Part shown: piece by piece, positions 31,644 to 42,773 of the stretch
How positions within the stretch are numbered: position 1 is the stretch's first letter
Layout: each line of letters starts with the position of its first letter
NCBI GenBank assembly: GCA_036426205.1
Contig: CM071568.1
Location: 49,383,045 to 49,447,044, forward strand
Direction: 5' to 3'
DNA length: 64,000 nt
Origin: Ascaphus truei
Lineage: Eukaryota; Chordata; Amphibia; Anura; Ascaphidae
Program-made: the position numbers and the translations under genes
The notes under the pieces: model-generated
The model's database searches: none
Told to the model about the DNA's origin: nothing
What the model saw: the letters and a program-made list of their open reading frames with translations, nothing else

Positions 31644-32597
31644 TATGTTTTGTGCTACAAATTGTAATGTGACAGTGTAATTTGAGTTATTATCTAAGCT
31701 TCTTTAACTCCAACTTACACAGAGAGGGAGATACTAGTGTTTCAAAAATAACTTCTTACTTAAATGACAAGCAGGGTTCTCAGTAGATGAAATGATAGTT
31801 TACAGACCTTTCAAACCTTCATAGGTTTCTTCTTCCAGTGCTTCTTTTTCAAGGGTTCCCTTAAACAAGAAAACGGTGAGGTTTTGAAAGTTCTGTACAC
31901 TATAATCTCATCTATGAAGAACCCTTAACATCGCTCACCTAAAACATTTCCCAACATACAACACATTTCATTAAAAAACAAATTCACCTAATCACATTTT
32001 GTTTGCTAGAAGATATTTAATAAGTAGACTGAATACCACCTTAAGACATCTCCACTTCAATGAAAATGATGTACAGAGAGTTGTAAAATAACATGATTAC
32101 ACAAATTTATTAAGGAGGAAGAAATCCAAGCACTCGGTCTTCTCTATAAAGAGCTTTAAACAGCAAAAGTGACCAATGTTTAGAATGCCACTATCCTACC
32201 CCACCTAACCTTTTTACTTTCTGTACCCATTACCCTTCCCCTTTTCTTTGTCCTTTTTATGTTAATATGTTCTGAAAAATAAAAAAATATAAGTTGGAAA
32301 AAAAAAAAAAGTTAGGAAGTGACTATAAACAATGAGACTGACTGCTGTTCCCAGAGAAGGGGGACAGAGAATAGTTCTCTCCAGCAAGGAGTACTGACGG
32401 CGATTGAAGGAAGGGAAGCACAGGAGAGGCATGCCAGAGGAAGCCGACACAAGATTATTTATTAATCATATGCTGAGTCCTTGTGCTTGGTGCAGCACTA
32501 CAGAATGTGAGTGGGATTTATCCCCAAGATTTGATTGTGTTTTTTCCTTATTACAATAATCTGCACCATAGAGGGGTGTTTGTTTGTGCTAAATGTA
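31644..32597. other. Non-coding, no supported gene
   Basis: AT-rich. A 52-bp minus-strand open block at 31808-31859 between an AAG and a GT looks exon-like but is not supported by any family match. A poly-A run follows an AATAAAAAAAT block near 32275-32310. Confidence 0.35.
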
Positions 32598-32965
32598 TAC
32601 AACAAAACAGAGAAGCCCAAAGCTACATCCAATATGACAAAAATACACAATGAAATACTATTTTAATTTTTAAGCTCGCCCCTTACCACTTTCCAAATAA
32701 GCAGGTCTTTTTCCTGTGTGTGGTTGAGACAGATCCAATGCGATCATTCTTCCTCTAACTATAGAGGTACATAAGAATTTTAATCAGTGTTAGGACCTGC
32801 AATATTTGATCATCCCTTGATGTGGTTTGCAGGTTTAAAATGCTTTGGCTAAAGGGTTTAACTAAATTACTATTTTTCAAGAGATATATAGGTATTTCAC
32901 TGTATATTTTTGTCATATTGGATGTAGCTTTGGGATTTTCTGTTTTTTTGTTGTATACTATTTAG
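32598..32965. repeat. Dispersed repeat with ~65-bp terminal inverted repeats
   Basis: Bases about 32598-32660 (GTATACAACAAAACAGAGAA...CCAATATGACAAAAATAC) are inverted at about 32890-32962. The interior contains GTGTTAGGACCTGCA and GGCTAAAGGGTTTAACTAAA. Related copies or parts lie at 6889-7130, 16118-16215 and 49845-50035. This looks like a MITE family. Confidence 0.7.
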
Positions 32966-33516
32966 GCTTACTGCTGCTTACTATAAGTCTCACTCCAAGC
33001 TGTAAAACAGAAGCTAGCGGCACCAACTTTATCAAAGGAGGAAATCACAATGGGGGTGATGTATCAAGGAACATCTGGGACAAAGTTAATGCAAATTGTG
33101 TCATTTTTCTTTTGTGTCAATACATTAAGGTCTTTCGTCCAGTTGTTGCTCTCTGTGCATCAGTCTGAGATTTGGGGAATGGTAATAGCAATTGTTACAT
33201 CATGCGCTGATTATACGGAGATGTCTCAAACTCTACATCCGTGCTTCAACTATTTATATTGTACGTATCAAAAAAAGGTTGAGATGGTGTAAAGTTTTCT
33301 CGCTAACAATGTGTAAAATGTAGAAAATGCTTTCATACGTTTGACAAACAAGTAGAAAATGGAGAAATGCATTTGGTGCTGTATTTTTCTCTAATTGCGC
33401 CCCTGCCCACTGGCCGGGAATTTTACCTAAAGAACCCATAATTTAGTTAGACAATTAACTTCCCTCCCCACACCCCGATTAAGGACACAGTAGTTATGGT
33501 GTTTTTCACCCATATA

Positions 33517-33848
33517 CAGGCATACCCCGGTTTAAGTACACTCACTTTAAGTACACTCGCGAGTAAGTACATCTCGCTCAATAGGCAAAAGGCAGCTCAC
33601 GCATGCGCCAGTCAGCACGTTCCGAACAGCAATACCAACTCCCTACCTGTACCGTAGCTGTGCGCAAGCGGGGAGACTATAGAGTCTGTTACAAATGCGT
33701 TATTTACATCAGTTATGCACGTATATGACGATTGCAGTACAGTACATGCATCAATAAGTGGAAAAAAGGTAGTGCTTCACTTTAAGTACATTTTCGTTTT
33801 ACATACATGCTCCGGTCCCATTGCGTACGTTAATGTGGGGTATGCCTG
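33517..33848. mobile_element. Tigger-type MITE, copy 2
   Basis: The ends are CAGGCATACCCCGGTTTAAG and GTGGGGTATGCCTG, each flanked by TA. It shares ACACTCGCGAGTAAGTACAT with the copies at 14.2 and 56.5 kb. Confidence 0.85.
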
Positions 33849-33851
33849 TAC

Positions 33852-34250
33852 TGCACTTATAGTGCCGGGAACAGCGACGTAGCATCAAAACAAAAGCATT
33901 GCCTCCATCGCGTGCGCTTATAGTAAGCTCGACGCGACAGCACGCGATCGCTGGAAGTCATCTCAATTTGATTTTTCGAGTGACCGCAGCCTGACGTCAC
34001 CGTTGCCGGCACCATAAGCGTAGCCATATAATGTAAATATTACCAGCGGATTTCTCTGCAGTGCTACCATTCTAGACCAAGGCTACGCTTATAATGCCGG
34101 TGACGTCAGGCTGCGGTTGCTGAAAAAAAACAAATTGAGATGACTTCCAGTGATCAAAGCTGTCGCTCCGTCGTGTCGCGCTTACTATAAACGCGCGGAT
34201 GGCGGCAATGCATGTTTCTACGTGCTGCCGCTTGCACTATAAGCGCAGCC
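33852..34250. mobile_element. Palindromic MITE (~400 bp)
   Basis: Long internal inverted repeats: CCGCAGCCTGACGTCACCG near 33983 is matched by CGGTGACGTCAGGCTGCGG near 34100, and the outer ends read CACTTATAGTGCCGG and CACTATAAGCGC. CpG-rich arms surround an AT-rich centre. It resembles the elements at 35614-35905 and 42446-42773. Confidence 0.65.
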
Positions 34251-34639
34251 TGTGTCCTCCTTAATTCTTGAAAAGTGATTATTTCGTATTATGCTTATGC
34301 CCTTTTTTTTCCAGGGTACCATCATTTCTGATTAAGTCTTTTTACCACAGTCCTCGCGGGAGTTTTTTTTTTTAGAAGTGTCTTTTGGCATTAACAAGAA
34401 ATATCACTGTGCTCCTTCAACCGAGGAAGGACCTTCTCTATTGCACTGGTGTAAACTTCCAAGGACCCAAACAATTGAGATATAAACGGTTCCGAGCCTC
34501 AAAAAGACAGTTTCATGGAAAATATACTGTCTTCATTAAGTGAGAGATTGAACTGGTACCATAATGAATGCGACAAATCAGTGACACCCCGTGCACAGGT
34601 GAGAGCTCAGCAAGCTCTGCGCCTCCATCACGTCTCTGC

Positions 34640-35005
34640 TGTGTCCTATCGCTGCTGTATATCCTATTCCTGCTGCTGTGTCCTGTCCCTGCTGCTGTGT
34701 CCTGTCCCTGCTGTATATCCTATTCCTGCTGCTGTATGTCCTATCGCTGCTGTATATCCTATTCCTGCTGCTGTATATCCTATTCCTGCTGCTGTATATC
34801 CTATCCCTGCTGCTGTGTCCTGTCCCTGCTGTGTCCTATCCCTGCTGCTGTATATCCTCTCCCTGCTGCTGTGTCCTGTCCCTGCTGTATATCCTATTCC
34901 TGCTGCTGTATGTCCTGTCCCTGCTGTATATCCTGTCCCTGCTGCTGTGTCCTGTCCCTGCTGTATATCCTATTCCTGCTGCTGTGTCCTGTCCCTGTCA
35001 GCTGC
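34640..35005. repeat. CTGCTG/TATCC minisatellite
   Basis: About 360 bp of alternating units of the type CCTGTCCCTGCTGTATATCC and CTATTCCTGCTGCTGTAT. It translates in all three plus frames into cysteine/leucine/proline repeats, which explains the long open frames here; they are not genes. Confidence 0.9.
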
Positions 35006-35089
35006 TCTGACGCACGAGAACCACAAGCAGGCTTGTTAAAAACATTTTTTTCTTCCTTTTTTTTTTCCCGCCCTGAAGTAAACTTTATT

Positions 35090-35270
35090 GACAACGTGAC
35101 ACGGGCACTATCTGCCGCTCAGTCACCCACAGTAGAGGACTTGTGGGAGGAGCAGCGCGTTACCATAGTGACGGGTGAACGCGCGGCACGCTGGGCATGC
35201 TGGGCGAGCGGGAGATTTGAGGCGTGGTGGCGTGGTGATATCGGGTTGTTGTACACAAGGTGCGTAGTAC
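35090..35270 (+). promoter_or_regulatory. Candidate CpG-rich promoter / first exon between the RING gene and rad54b
   Basis: Locally GC- and CpG-rich sequence, not obviously repetitive, with GCGTTACCATAGTGACG (an RFX X-box-like inverted site), GGGCATGCTGGG and GCGGGAGATTTGA (an E2F-like GCGGGA next to a CHR-like TTTGAG). A possible donor GTGCGTAG follows ACACAAG at about 35260. It lies upstream of rad54b exon 2 (same strand) and of the RING gene (opposite strand), so it could serve either or both. Function is inferred from position and motifs only. Confidence 0.4.
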
Positions 35271-35613
35271 GTAGCTGGGGGTGTTGCTGTAACGGGGGTA
35301 GATGGGTGTGTGTGTGTGCTGTAACGGGCGTCGGTGCCTGTTAGTGATACACCTGCGGAGACAGTCACAGGCCGGCGTTATAGAGCGGGTCTGATTACAC
35401 GGCGCTGTCACTACACATGGGCCTCCTGTGTTTGTAATGAGCTAAGCCAGGGAAACTGCTCCCCAGACACGCTTCTACACCCTATATACCCGGTCTCCTT
35501 TTCACTGATGCACTCCTACATTACACTGACCCCACCCACACCCCATCCCCACCCCATCTTCCAATCACTGTCTGCACTCTGACTTGCTCACAATCTTCCT
35601 CACTCACGTTCAT

Positions 35614-35905
35614 TAGGCCGTGCTTATGGCGACGGCGTCGCCATTGTGATAGTTATATTTCAAGTTTAGGCGACTTCGCTGGCTACAAGGCCAGCGACGT
35701 CATAAAGGGGGAGGCAGAGGGTCGGAGAAGCTCTCTGATTGGCCAAAAGGGGAGACCGTCGCCGAAAAAAATCAAATAACAGTGACTACCAGATTTTTGG
35801 TAGCACTGTTGCGCCGTCACGTGCTCTATAAGCACCGACGACGGCAACAATGCATTTGTTTTGACGCGACGGTCGCCGTCGCTGGCACTATAAGCTCAGA
35901 CTGGT
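35614..35905. mobile_element. CpG-rich MITE
   Basis: It begins TTAGGCCGTGCTTATGGCGA and ends CGCTGGCACTATAAGCTCAG. Internal inverse words include GGCGACGGCGTCGCC. It is the same general type as at 33852-34250 and 42446-42773. No coding sequence. Confidence 0.55.
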
Positions 35906-36934
35906 TACACCTACCCTGTATCTTCATTACATTCATTGCTTACTTTCATTGCCTTCCCCTGCTCCCAGTCCTTCCCTCTCCCAGCCCATGTCACTCTCTG
36001 CCTTTTCATACGCATCAGTTGTCACCATAGACTTTGCCTTTTAAACTCCCTTTGCTTCTATAGGGGTGTTTGCAGCACTGCAGGAGAAATTCATTCCCCT
36101 GGGAAAGCATGTGAACAGGCTGAAGTCGTTCCCTTTATTGTCAGGGTGTGTGGGTGAGAGTAGTTCTATGGCAGACTTCACTCAGTGCTGTGTATTTACA
36201 GCAACAAACACCTGGACAGCTCAGGGTTATGAGGAGCACATGGCAACGATACAGATGTTTTTGCCCCATATGGTTAACCCTTTGCATGCTAATAGTGCTG
36301 GCCACTCTGGCAGCCAAGGACTTGCACAAAATTCTGATCAAGAATAGGTTCACTCATGGCAACTTGGTGCTCACTTATACCCAGCGTCACCATTCTCATA
36401 CACTTCAATTATTCCTTTATGAATCAATTTTTTAAATGTTTTTTTGGTCTTCTCTATTTGTGCAAAAACACACACTACTCTCATATTGCTCACTTCTACA
36501 TCAATAAATATGCTACTTTTAATTGTCTTGTGCACTAGTTTTGCAGAATGGGGGCTTTGATAAATACCCACCTAGCAGAGCTGTTGAGTTTACTAGAGAC
36601 AGGAGCTTGTAATGATTTAGAAGTACTGCCATAGTTGGAATTGGAAGAAAATAGAGTTGTGCTAGTGGTTATGTATTTATGTATGTCTTTAGTTATATAG
36701 CTCCAGCGTTATTTTATATTGCAGACACCTTAAAATGTACTGTTAAATTGCCCCTCAAGCCCACTCTCTTTTGAAATCATAGTTGTCAAAATCTGCCTCC
36801 CCTTTTCTAAGGCTAGGGGCACACACAGCGCTACACGGCGCCGCATGGCTGCATGCGCACGCCTCCGTCTGCTGGGCGATGTGTGAACATCCCCAGCAGA
36901 CGGAATTATCCGACACACCACGCCCCCACATGAC
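35906..36934. other. Probable first-intron sequence of rad54b, no supported exon
   Basis: Contains a LINE-tail-like patch near 36676 (TATGTATGTCTTTAGTTATA) and a GC-rich patch 36815-36930. A short open block at 36084-36152 with splice-like edges is not supported by a family match. Confidence 0.35.
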
Positions 36935-39403
36935 TGTCACGGTAACTTTATGACAAGCTATAATATACACCAAAAATACCTGGGTTGAACTGAACACGGC
37001 TGAGATATGATAAAATATAATTTATTCCTTTAAAAAGGTGAACACACGAGATATACAAATAACAGACAAAATATGCACTTAGAGGCTGCTTAGTCCAGAG
37101 CGGAGGTGCTCGATCGCCGGGCTCATTCCGGAGCTTCTCCGCCGCCGATGGACTACCCCCCGCAAGGGGCTGCTGAGTCCAGAGCGGAGTTGCTCGAGCG
37201 CCGGATTCTGGGAGAGGGTAAGCGGGTCGGTGCGGCACCAACGCCATGAACTGGGTCCACTTCGCCGAGAACCACGTCTCGCCCAACGCACACACCAGTG
37301 CTAGCTCTTTCATGGAAAATGGACGGGCCGCCGCAACGGCCGTTACCTCTCCTGTTGCAAGACTCTACCGTCCCGGAGCTGGGTCCATTCCCTGCTCTCC
37401 GGGCGGTTTGAGGGTTACGGCGGCTGCAGCGGTGGTTCTTTGCTCAGCTGGCCGGGTTTCATGCTCACCGATCGCCGCCTCTCGCTCAGCCTTGCCGGCT
37501 GCAGGTTCCCACGCCGACTTAATGCACTCCTCCGGTCTCGGTGGCTGGCTCCAGTCACACGGGTGGCCAGCACTTTGGTTCTGGAGGCAATGCTTCTCAC
37601 AAGTAGGGGAACAGTGAGGTGGTGCCATATCTTGTGTTATATGTTGTACACTGTGTGTTCAATATCTTTAGCCTTAGGAACTCTCAATTCACCTCGAGTT
37701 CCAACTGTATTACAGAGTCCCGCAGTAAACTGTAATACAGGTTCAGTTCAATCCCACCTCTGCCACCAGTTTATTATAGGCTTGTCACGGTAACTTTATG
37801 ACAAGCTATAATATACACCAAAAATACCTGGGTTGAACTGAACATGGCTGAGATATGATAAAATATAATTTATTCCTTGAAAAAGGTGAACACACGAGAT
37901 ATACAAATAATAGACAAAATATGCACTTACTTAGAATTGGAATGATGAAATAATCAGAAATCTTGATTAGCAGTTCATGCAGCAATCTTAGAATGACACA
38001 AAGACAATGAGTATAGGCTGAGCCTCGTTTATATACAATCCCAGTCCTATCTGTCAATCTAAAGGCGCCTGGCTGGCTAGTGGACTCCTTTGAAGTAGAA
38101 TCTCCCTCATCTGCAAGTGTGAACTATGACACTTACAGACCACTCAGCCCCTTTGTTCTTCCGCCCTAGTGTATACAATCAGAGCGGTCAACCTTTGATC
38201 AGAGGGCTTATGCTAAACCATTTGTCTGCCCTCCTGACCTATTAACATAGCAAATGGGCTCTATGTTCTCATACCAGATCCAAAATACCATTCACAGTTT
38301 AATATCTTCACATAATATAATTGGTTCCGTTGGGCCCAGTGGGCTGATACTTGCCAGCTTTTCTTGCCGGAACTGTATCTTCATTGTGGCCAAGTCTCAG
38401 CCCTCTGTGACCCCCAGAACTGTAGATACACAAATGCAGGTAAAAACACTTTTAAAATACAGGATTCTTCCCTTTAAAAATGAATCTCTGCCTTTCACTC
38501 TTTCCCCATTGAAATCAACGGGTTCCGCCGCCATAGGCTTTCAATGGGGAAACGCCGCCATTGAAGTCTATGGAAAAACCAAAAATCTTTACATTTGCCC
38601 ACACTCCGTCTGGTTGTCGGAGAGGGCTGGGAATGGCCATGCATTCATGCCGGAACCTTGGCTACATGCCACCCAAATCCCAGCCCTCTGGTCCTTCCAG
38701 AACCAGAGATATAGACTTACCCTTTTCACAATTTCGGACTTAGCCGTTTTCACGCCACACGTTTTTCTCCCATTGGAATCAATGGCCGGCGCCGCATAGA
38801 CAATGCATGGGTGAGCGCCGCCATTGAATTCAATGGGACCTCCTCTCCGCCATTAAAGTCAATGGCGCGACCCTCTTTCTCCGCTCGACCCTTTACGGGG
38901 GTCCCTCATTCCCGGACCATATGGGGGTCGTGTAGGGGGGCTCCTAGGGGCTAGGGTCAAAAATAATTTTATTCCCAGGTGACCTAGAACCTAAGATTCC
39001 CACGCCACTTGTCGTTGACCTTGAACTAACATTGATCAAAGTTCTCTTTTAGAAAATGTTTCCGCTCTTGCGGTCCGCGGTTTGGATGGCTGCCAACCTG
39101 TTCCTGGAGGTCGGTGTCGAGGAATCCTCATTGAAGTCAATGGCCCCATTGACTTACAATAGGAAACCGCCGCTCCTCCTCTCGGACGCCACCCGCTGGT
39201 CGCCGCTGGAAAACAGGTCCAAAACCGCTACTTCTGCCATTGGAAAGCATGGAGCCTCAATGGCGACCTATGGAAGGCTGCAAACTGGAGCCTGAAAAGG
39301 CGGGAAAAGGGAACAAAGGGCTCTAATCACTGAATTAACATTAACCCCTTCCCTCCCGCATCAACCCTAGTGTATGTGTTGGTGCAAACACTGGGATGAG
39401 ACA
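36935..39403 (-). mobile_element. LTR retrotransposon remnant, minus orientation
   Basis: The sequence TGTCACGGTAACTTTATGAC and the next ~140 bp occur at 36935-37080 and again from 37783, nearly identical. Read on the minus strand, each copy ends CCGTGACA after an AATAAATTATA box, the layout of an LTR 3' part. Just after the right copy (minus strand) comes TGGTGGCAGAGGTGGGAT, a primer-binding-site-like sequence as in gypsy-type elements. The right copy would be the 5' LTR, reaching perhaps 39403 (GGGATGAGACA). The left copy is cut at 37080. The 0.7 kb between them is GC-rich without gag or pol frames, so this is an internally deleted copy. Confidence 0.6.
38500..39265. repeat. Interspersed CCATTGAAGTCAATGG-like motifs
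   Basis: At least eight degenerate copies of a near-palindromic 16-mer, CCATTGAAGTCAATGG, or its halves occur within about 770 bp, for example near 38505, 38558, 38770, 38820, 38850, 39130 and 39240, often preceded by GCCG. They lie inside the presumed LTR. Confidence 0.7.
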
Positions 39404-39889
39404 ATACATTTTAACAGGGGAATAAACAGTTGGATTCTGAAACAAGGTAAAAACACATTACTGGACCACAGTCCAGTTAACCCCTTGCTTCCCAAGTGAG
39501 AGCACGGGGTGGCCAAATGGGGTGTAACCCCTTTAATCCCGGGCCAAACCCCCTCTTCCATGACAATGACGCGCTGAGCAGGGAGCTCTGAGCAGGGGAC
39601 CGGGGAGCTCTGAGCGGGGAGAGCGGTGTAAAACATAAAACAAAAGCATAATTGTGTGTGTGTGCACGCGCAGGGAGCTGCCGAGTCTGTTCACTTTCAG
39701 CATCCAATGTATTGATTGGCTGCTGAAACTGACGTCGCGCTGCTGCAGCCTGGAATCACAGTTTTCGAAAGACTCCAGCCACAGCAGCAGCGACGACGTC
39801 TAGCTTCGCAGCCAATGGTAGTTTCAACAATGAACACTACCATTGGCCGCCAGGAGTCCGTGACGAGCACGTCGCGCTGTGTGCGCTCA

Positions 39890-41424
39890 AGGCCTAAGCC
39901 TATCTTGGTTGCTGGCATCTACCACCTCCCTAAAGCCCCTCTACAGTCCCTCACTGACATCACCCAGTTTCTTGGCTCCATGTCGTCTCTGAATGAGAAG
40001 CGTGAGCTGCTAGTTCTTCTGGATTTCAACTACAATAGGCTCGACCCTAAAAAACACAAAATTCAGATACAACTCAAGTCACTTAACCTAAAGCAACTCC
40101 TTTCCCAACCCACATGGACAAACCTGAAATCTCAACCATTCCTTGCTAAACTGGATTCTCTTCTCAATTCCCAGCAGAATCCAATCCTCTGGCATCCTTC
40201 CTGACATTTTCAGTGACCATGCAATAGTGTACTGTGTAAGGAAAATGCCATCTCAATCAAGCCCTAAAGTTCTCCTCACTAGAACATTTAGAAACTTTAA
40301 CCCACAACAGTTTCTGGCTGAACTTACCAACTGCCCTTGGTACAGAATCGACTTAATTCCTATCCCTGATTCTGCGCTTTACTATTTCTTTCCTCCGGTG
40401 GTTTTCAACTGACCTTGTAGCACTCTACCATTTCAGGGATGCCTTGTGGAAAAGCTAAAAAGTAACTGGCACTACCAAGGATCTTAACTACAGATGCCTA
40501 CGGATATGTGCACAAGGCAAACAAGACATGCAAAAGCACAATATTACTCTGACAATATTACTAAGACAATCTTCACCAGAATACATCAAACCCAGCTAAC
40601 TTCTGGAAGGTTATTAACAATATATTCCAGCCTTCTAGCCATCAACAACCAAGTAATATCACTAAGGAGGATATTACTCTGACAAATCCCATTGACATTG
40701 CAAATGCATTCAATGATTACTTTGTGGGGTGTGCCACTAACTTATTAGCGAAACGCAACCCAAACCACAAACAGGAGCCTCATTCAGAGAGTACCCCTAT
40801 AGCCCCACCCTCTCCCAACACGGCTCACAATTTTCAATTTGTCCCAGTATCCGAAGAGGAGATTACACAAGCGCTACTAAAACTAAGCAACCAATGTGGA
40901 CCTGACTTACTGCAATCTAAGTTTCTAAAACTTGGTGCCCTAGCCATTGCCAAACCAATTGCTTGCATAGTCATCTCTATTCTGTCTGCAGGCCATATCC
41001 CTAAGACCTGGAAAACTGCCAGAGTTGTCCCAATCTTCAAAAGTTGGGACAAAAACACTGTCTCAAACTACAGGCCAATCTCTTCTCCCAATACTATCCA
41101 AAGTCATGGAAAAATGTGTTCACTCCCAATTAAGCAATTACTATACAAGACAAATTTCCCTTGCCAATTCCAATCTGGCTTTCACCCCAAACACTCCACC
41201 GTAACTACCCTGCTAAAAGTTTCCAATGAAATCCAGTGTGGAATGGAACTGGGACAACTCACTGGTGCAATATTCCTAGATTTTGCAAAGGCTTTTGATA
41301 CTGTTGATCATGTTATCTTGCTTAACAAACTCCAGTGCTATGGGATAGAGAAGCATGCTTTAAACTGGTTTCATTCCTACCTATCAGGTAGATCCCAACA
41401 TGTCCATCTCAGGCTCTAACTCCA
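39890..41424 (+). mobile_element. Rex1/L2-like LINE, truncated at both ends
   Basis: An endonuclease remnant with ILVAGIYHLPKAPL and LLVLLDFNY (normally GDFN) lies at 39899-40045. After frameshifts and a gap, the reverse transcriptase part is open for 231 codons at 40724-41419: CGPDLLQSKFLKLGA, TARVVPIFKSWDKNTVSNYR, FQSGFHPKHSTVTTLLKV and FLDFAKAFDTVDHVILLNKL (first catalytic Asp). It stops before the ADD block, so the enzyme is incomplete and inactive. Confidence 0.8.
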
Positions 41425-41568
41425 ACCCCCTGGATATCACCTTATCACTTTTTGCTTGTTAGATTATCTTGTGTTGCTTAGTTTATTAGGGCTTATTTTG
41501 TTCACTGTTTTAGGGGTACTGGGGTAAGGGAAGTACCTCTTGTTCCTTTGGGACAAGGGGGAACGGGC

Positions 41569-41598
41569 CTGAGGAAGGGGCTTTTCCCCGAAACGTTG
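41569..41598 (+). ncRNA. Hammerhead-like motif, copy 2 (best preserved)
   Basis: GGGC-CTGAGGA-A-GGGG-CTTTT-CCCC-GAAAC-GTT-GCCC. The layout matches a type I hammerhead: stem I GGGC/GCCC (4 bp), conserved core CTGANGA, stem II GGGG/CCCC, GAA core, a minimal self-complementary stem III (AACGTT), and a GTT cleavage triplet directly before GCCC. The deviation from consensus is one extra A between the core and stem II, shared by the other copies. Activity is untested. Confidence 0.5.
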
Positions 41599-42169
41599 CC
41601 CCCCTGTTTATCCCCCATTGTGTACACCCCCCCCCCTTTTTTCGTCACTTCCACATTTTCCCAGCTTTTTTCTATTTTTTTGTGTGTTTTGTTCTATTGT
41701 GTTGGTGTCACTTTGCTCCTTGTATATAACTTGTGCATTTATTAAATATTCGTTTGATTTGGCATTTTCCACTTGTTGCTACTTTTCCTATAGTCAGAGC
41801 GTGCTGGAACTATTAGCTTTGTTAATTATTATGTAGGAGGATCTCGGGTCCTTCTTATGTTACTTTGCACCCTGCATTTAGCTATACTACATTTCTGTTC
41901 TTGCCAGGTTGACTGAGTTCCTCCAATTTTAATTAAGGATTTTGTGATGTAATAATAAAGCAGAAGTGGATACGTTAGTTATGGTTTGATGAAGCAAATG
42001 TATCTTATCTGCTTCCCTTTTTTGGGGGGCTCCAACAAAAAATTATACAAAAAAAATGTTAATGCCTATATGTTTCAGTAACTAGTTCCTATTTCATAAA
42101 AAATATATATTAGTCCTAACAATTCTTGTTCTTTTGTGAGAAACCAGTATTGTACTTTTTTTTTTTCAG
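41599..42169. other. T-rich repeat tail and rad54b intron 1
   Basis: T-rich sequence with C-runs follows the hammerhead-like motif to about 41790, probably the rest of that repeat. The remainder is AT-rich intron ending in the pyrimidine tract before exon 2. Confidence 0.4.
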
Positions 42170-42318
42170 GCATTCACAAAATGAGGCGATCAGCAGCTCC
42201 AAGTCAACTGTTTGGTAACGCCGCAAAGCAGCTTCGCTTTATACCGCCTGGAAAAGTTCATTCAACGTACCCGGATACAGAGACTAAACATTTACATACA
42301 GAGTTAAAGACAATCGAG
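42170..42318 (+). CDS. rad54b: rad54b, first coding exon (N-terminus)
   Basis: The acceptor is a long T tract ending TTTCAG. The ATG is 11 bases in, at 42181. It encodes 46 residues starting MRRSAAPSQL, then FGNAAKQLRF and IPPGK, and ends ...ELKTIE in phase 0 at a GAG/GTAAAC donor. Vertebrate RAD54B begins with the same MRRSAAPSQL-x-GN...K..FIPPG pattern and has a non-coding exon 1, matching the structure here. RAD54L begins similarly (MRRSLAPSQL) but lacks the FIPPG block. RAD54B is a nuclear Swi2/Snf2 DNA translocase that works with RAD51/DMC1 in homologous recombination; its unstructured N-terminus contacts recombinase. The helicase exons must lie right of this window or be very far apart. 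Confidence 0.85.
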
Positions 42319-42351
42319 GTAAACGAGTTTAAAGCGGCTTTGAATGTAATA

Positions 42352-42353
<2 letters not shown>

Positions 42354-42392
<39 letters not shown>
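42354..42392. repeat. (GT)n microsatellite
   Basis: About 19 uninterrupted GT units just inside the intron after the rad54b exon. Confidence 0.95.
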
Positions 42393-42400
<8 letters not shown>

Positions 42401-42445
42401 TAACTTTATTTTTCCCTTTTATATATAGGCGTGCCGAGTGCATTA

Positions 42446-42773
42446 GGCCTCGGCCATAGTGGAAAAGTGTGTGTACGTTGGCGTGGCGTCACGCTCGCCT
42501 CAAGCAGGACAGATTTCTGTCCTGCAGGGAGAGGCAAAGGCGACGGGAGGCGTGTCGGGGGGGCGCGGCCGTGACGACACAGAACTGGTACATCCTCATT
42601 GGGTGAAACACTCATGTGACCCGGTCATCGAGCAGGAAATTCAAATTTGCTTTTAGCACGAAGCACCAGTCTCTCCGTCGTGCTTGCGCGCACTATAGAC
42701 AAACACATTGGCGTCCTAGTGTTTGTTTTCTGCGCTGCGCGAGCGATGTCTCCTGCACTATGGACGCAGCCTT
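42446..42773. mobile_element. CpG-rich MITE
   Basis: It begins GGCCTCGGCCATAGTGG after TTA and ends CACTATGGACGCAGCC before TT. The inverse CCATAGTG/CACTATGG ends and 3-bp target suggest a Harbinger-type MITE. An internal palindrome around CAGGACAGATTTCTGTCCTG is present. Confidence 0.65.

Noticed and set aside
31808..31859. 52-bp minus-strand block reading GTLEKEALEEETYEGLK between AAG and GT
   Set aside because: Coding-like composition but too short, the donor is weak, and no adjoining exon was found.
34515..34598. ATG-initiated block reading MENILSSLSERLNWYHNECD..., ending at a GTGAGA donor
   Set aside because: Looks exon-like, but no family match, a stop lies a short way upstream in frame, and it abuts a minisatellite. 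The possible partner block at 36084-36152 is also unmatched.
34515..35344. Two long plus-strand frames (174 and 258 residues), Cys/Leu/Pro-rich
   Set aside because: They are translations of the CTGCTG/TATCC minisatellite; all three frames are open for the same reason.
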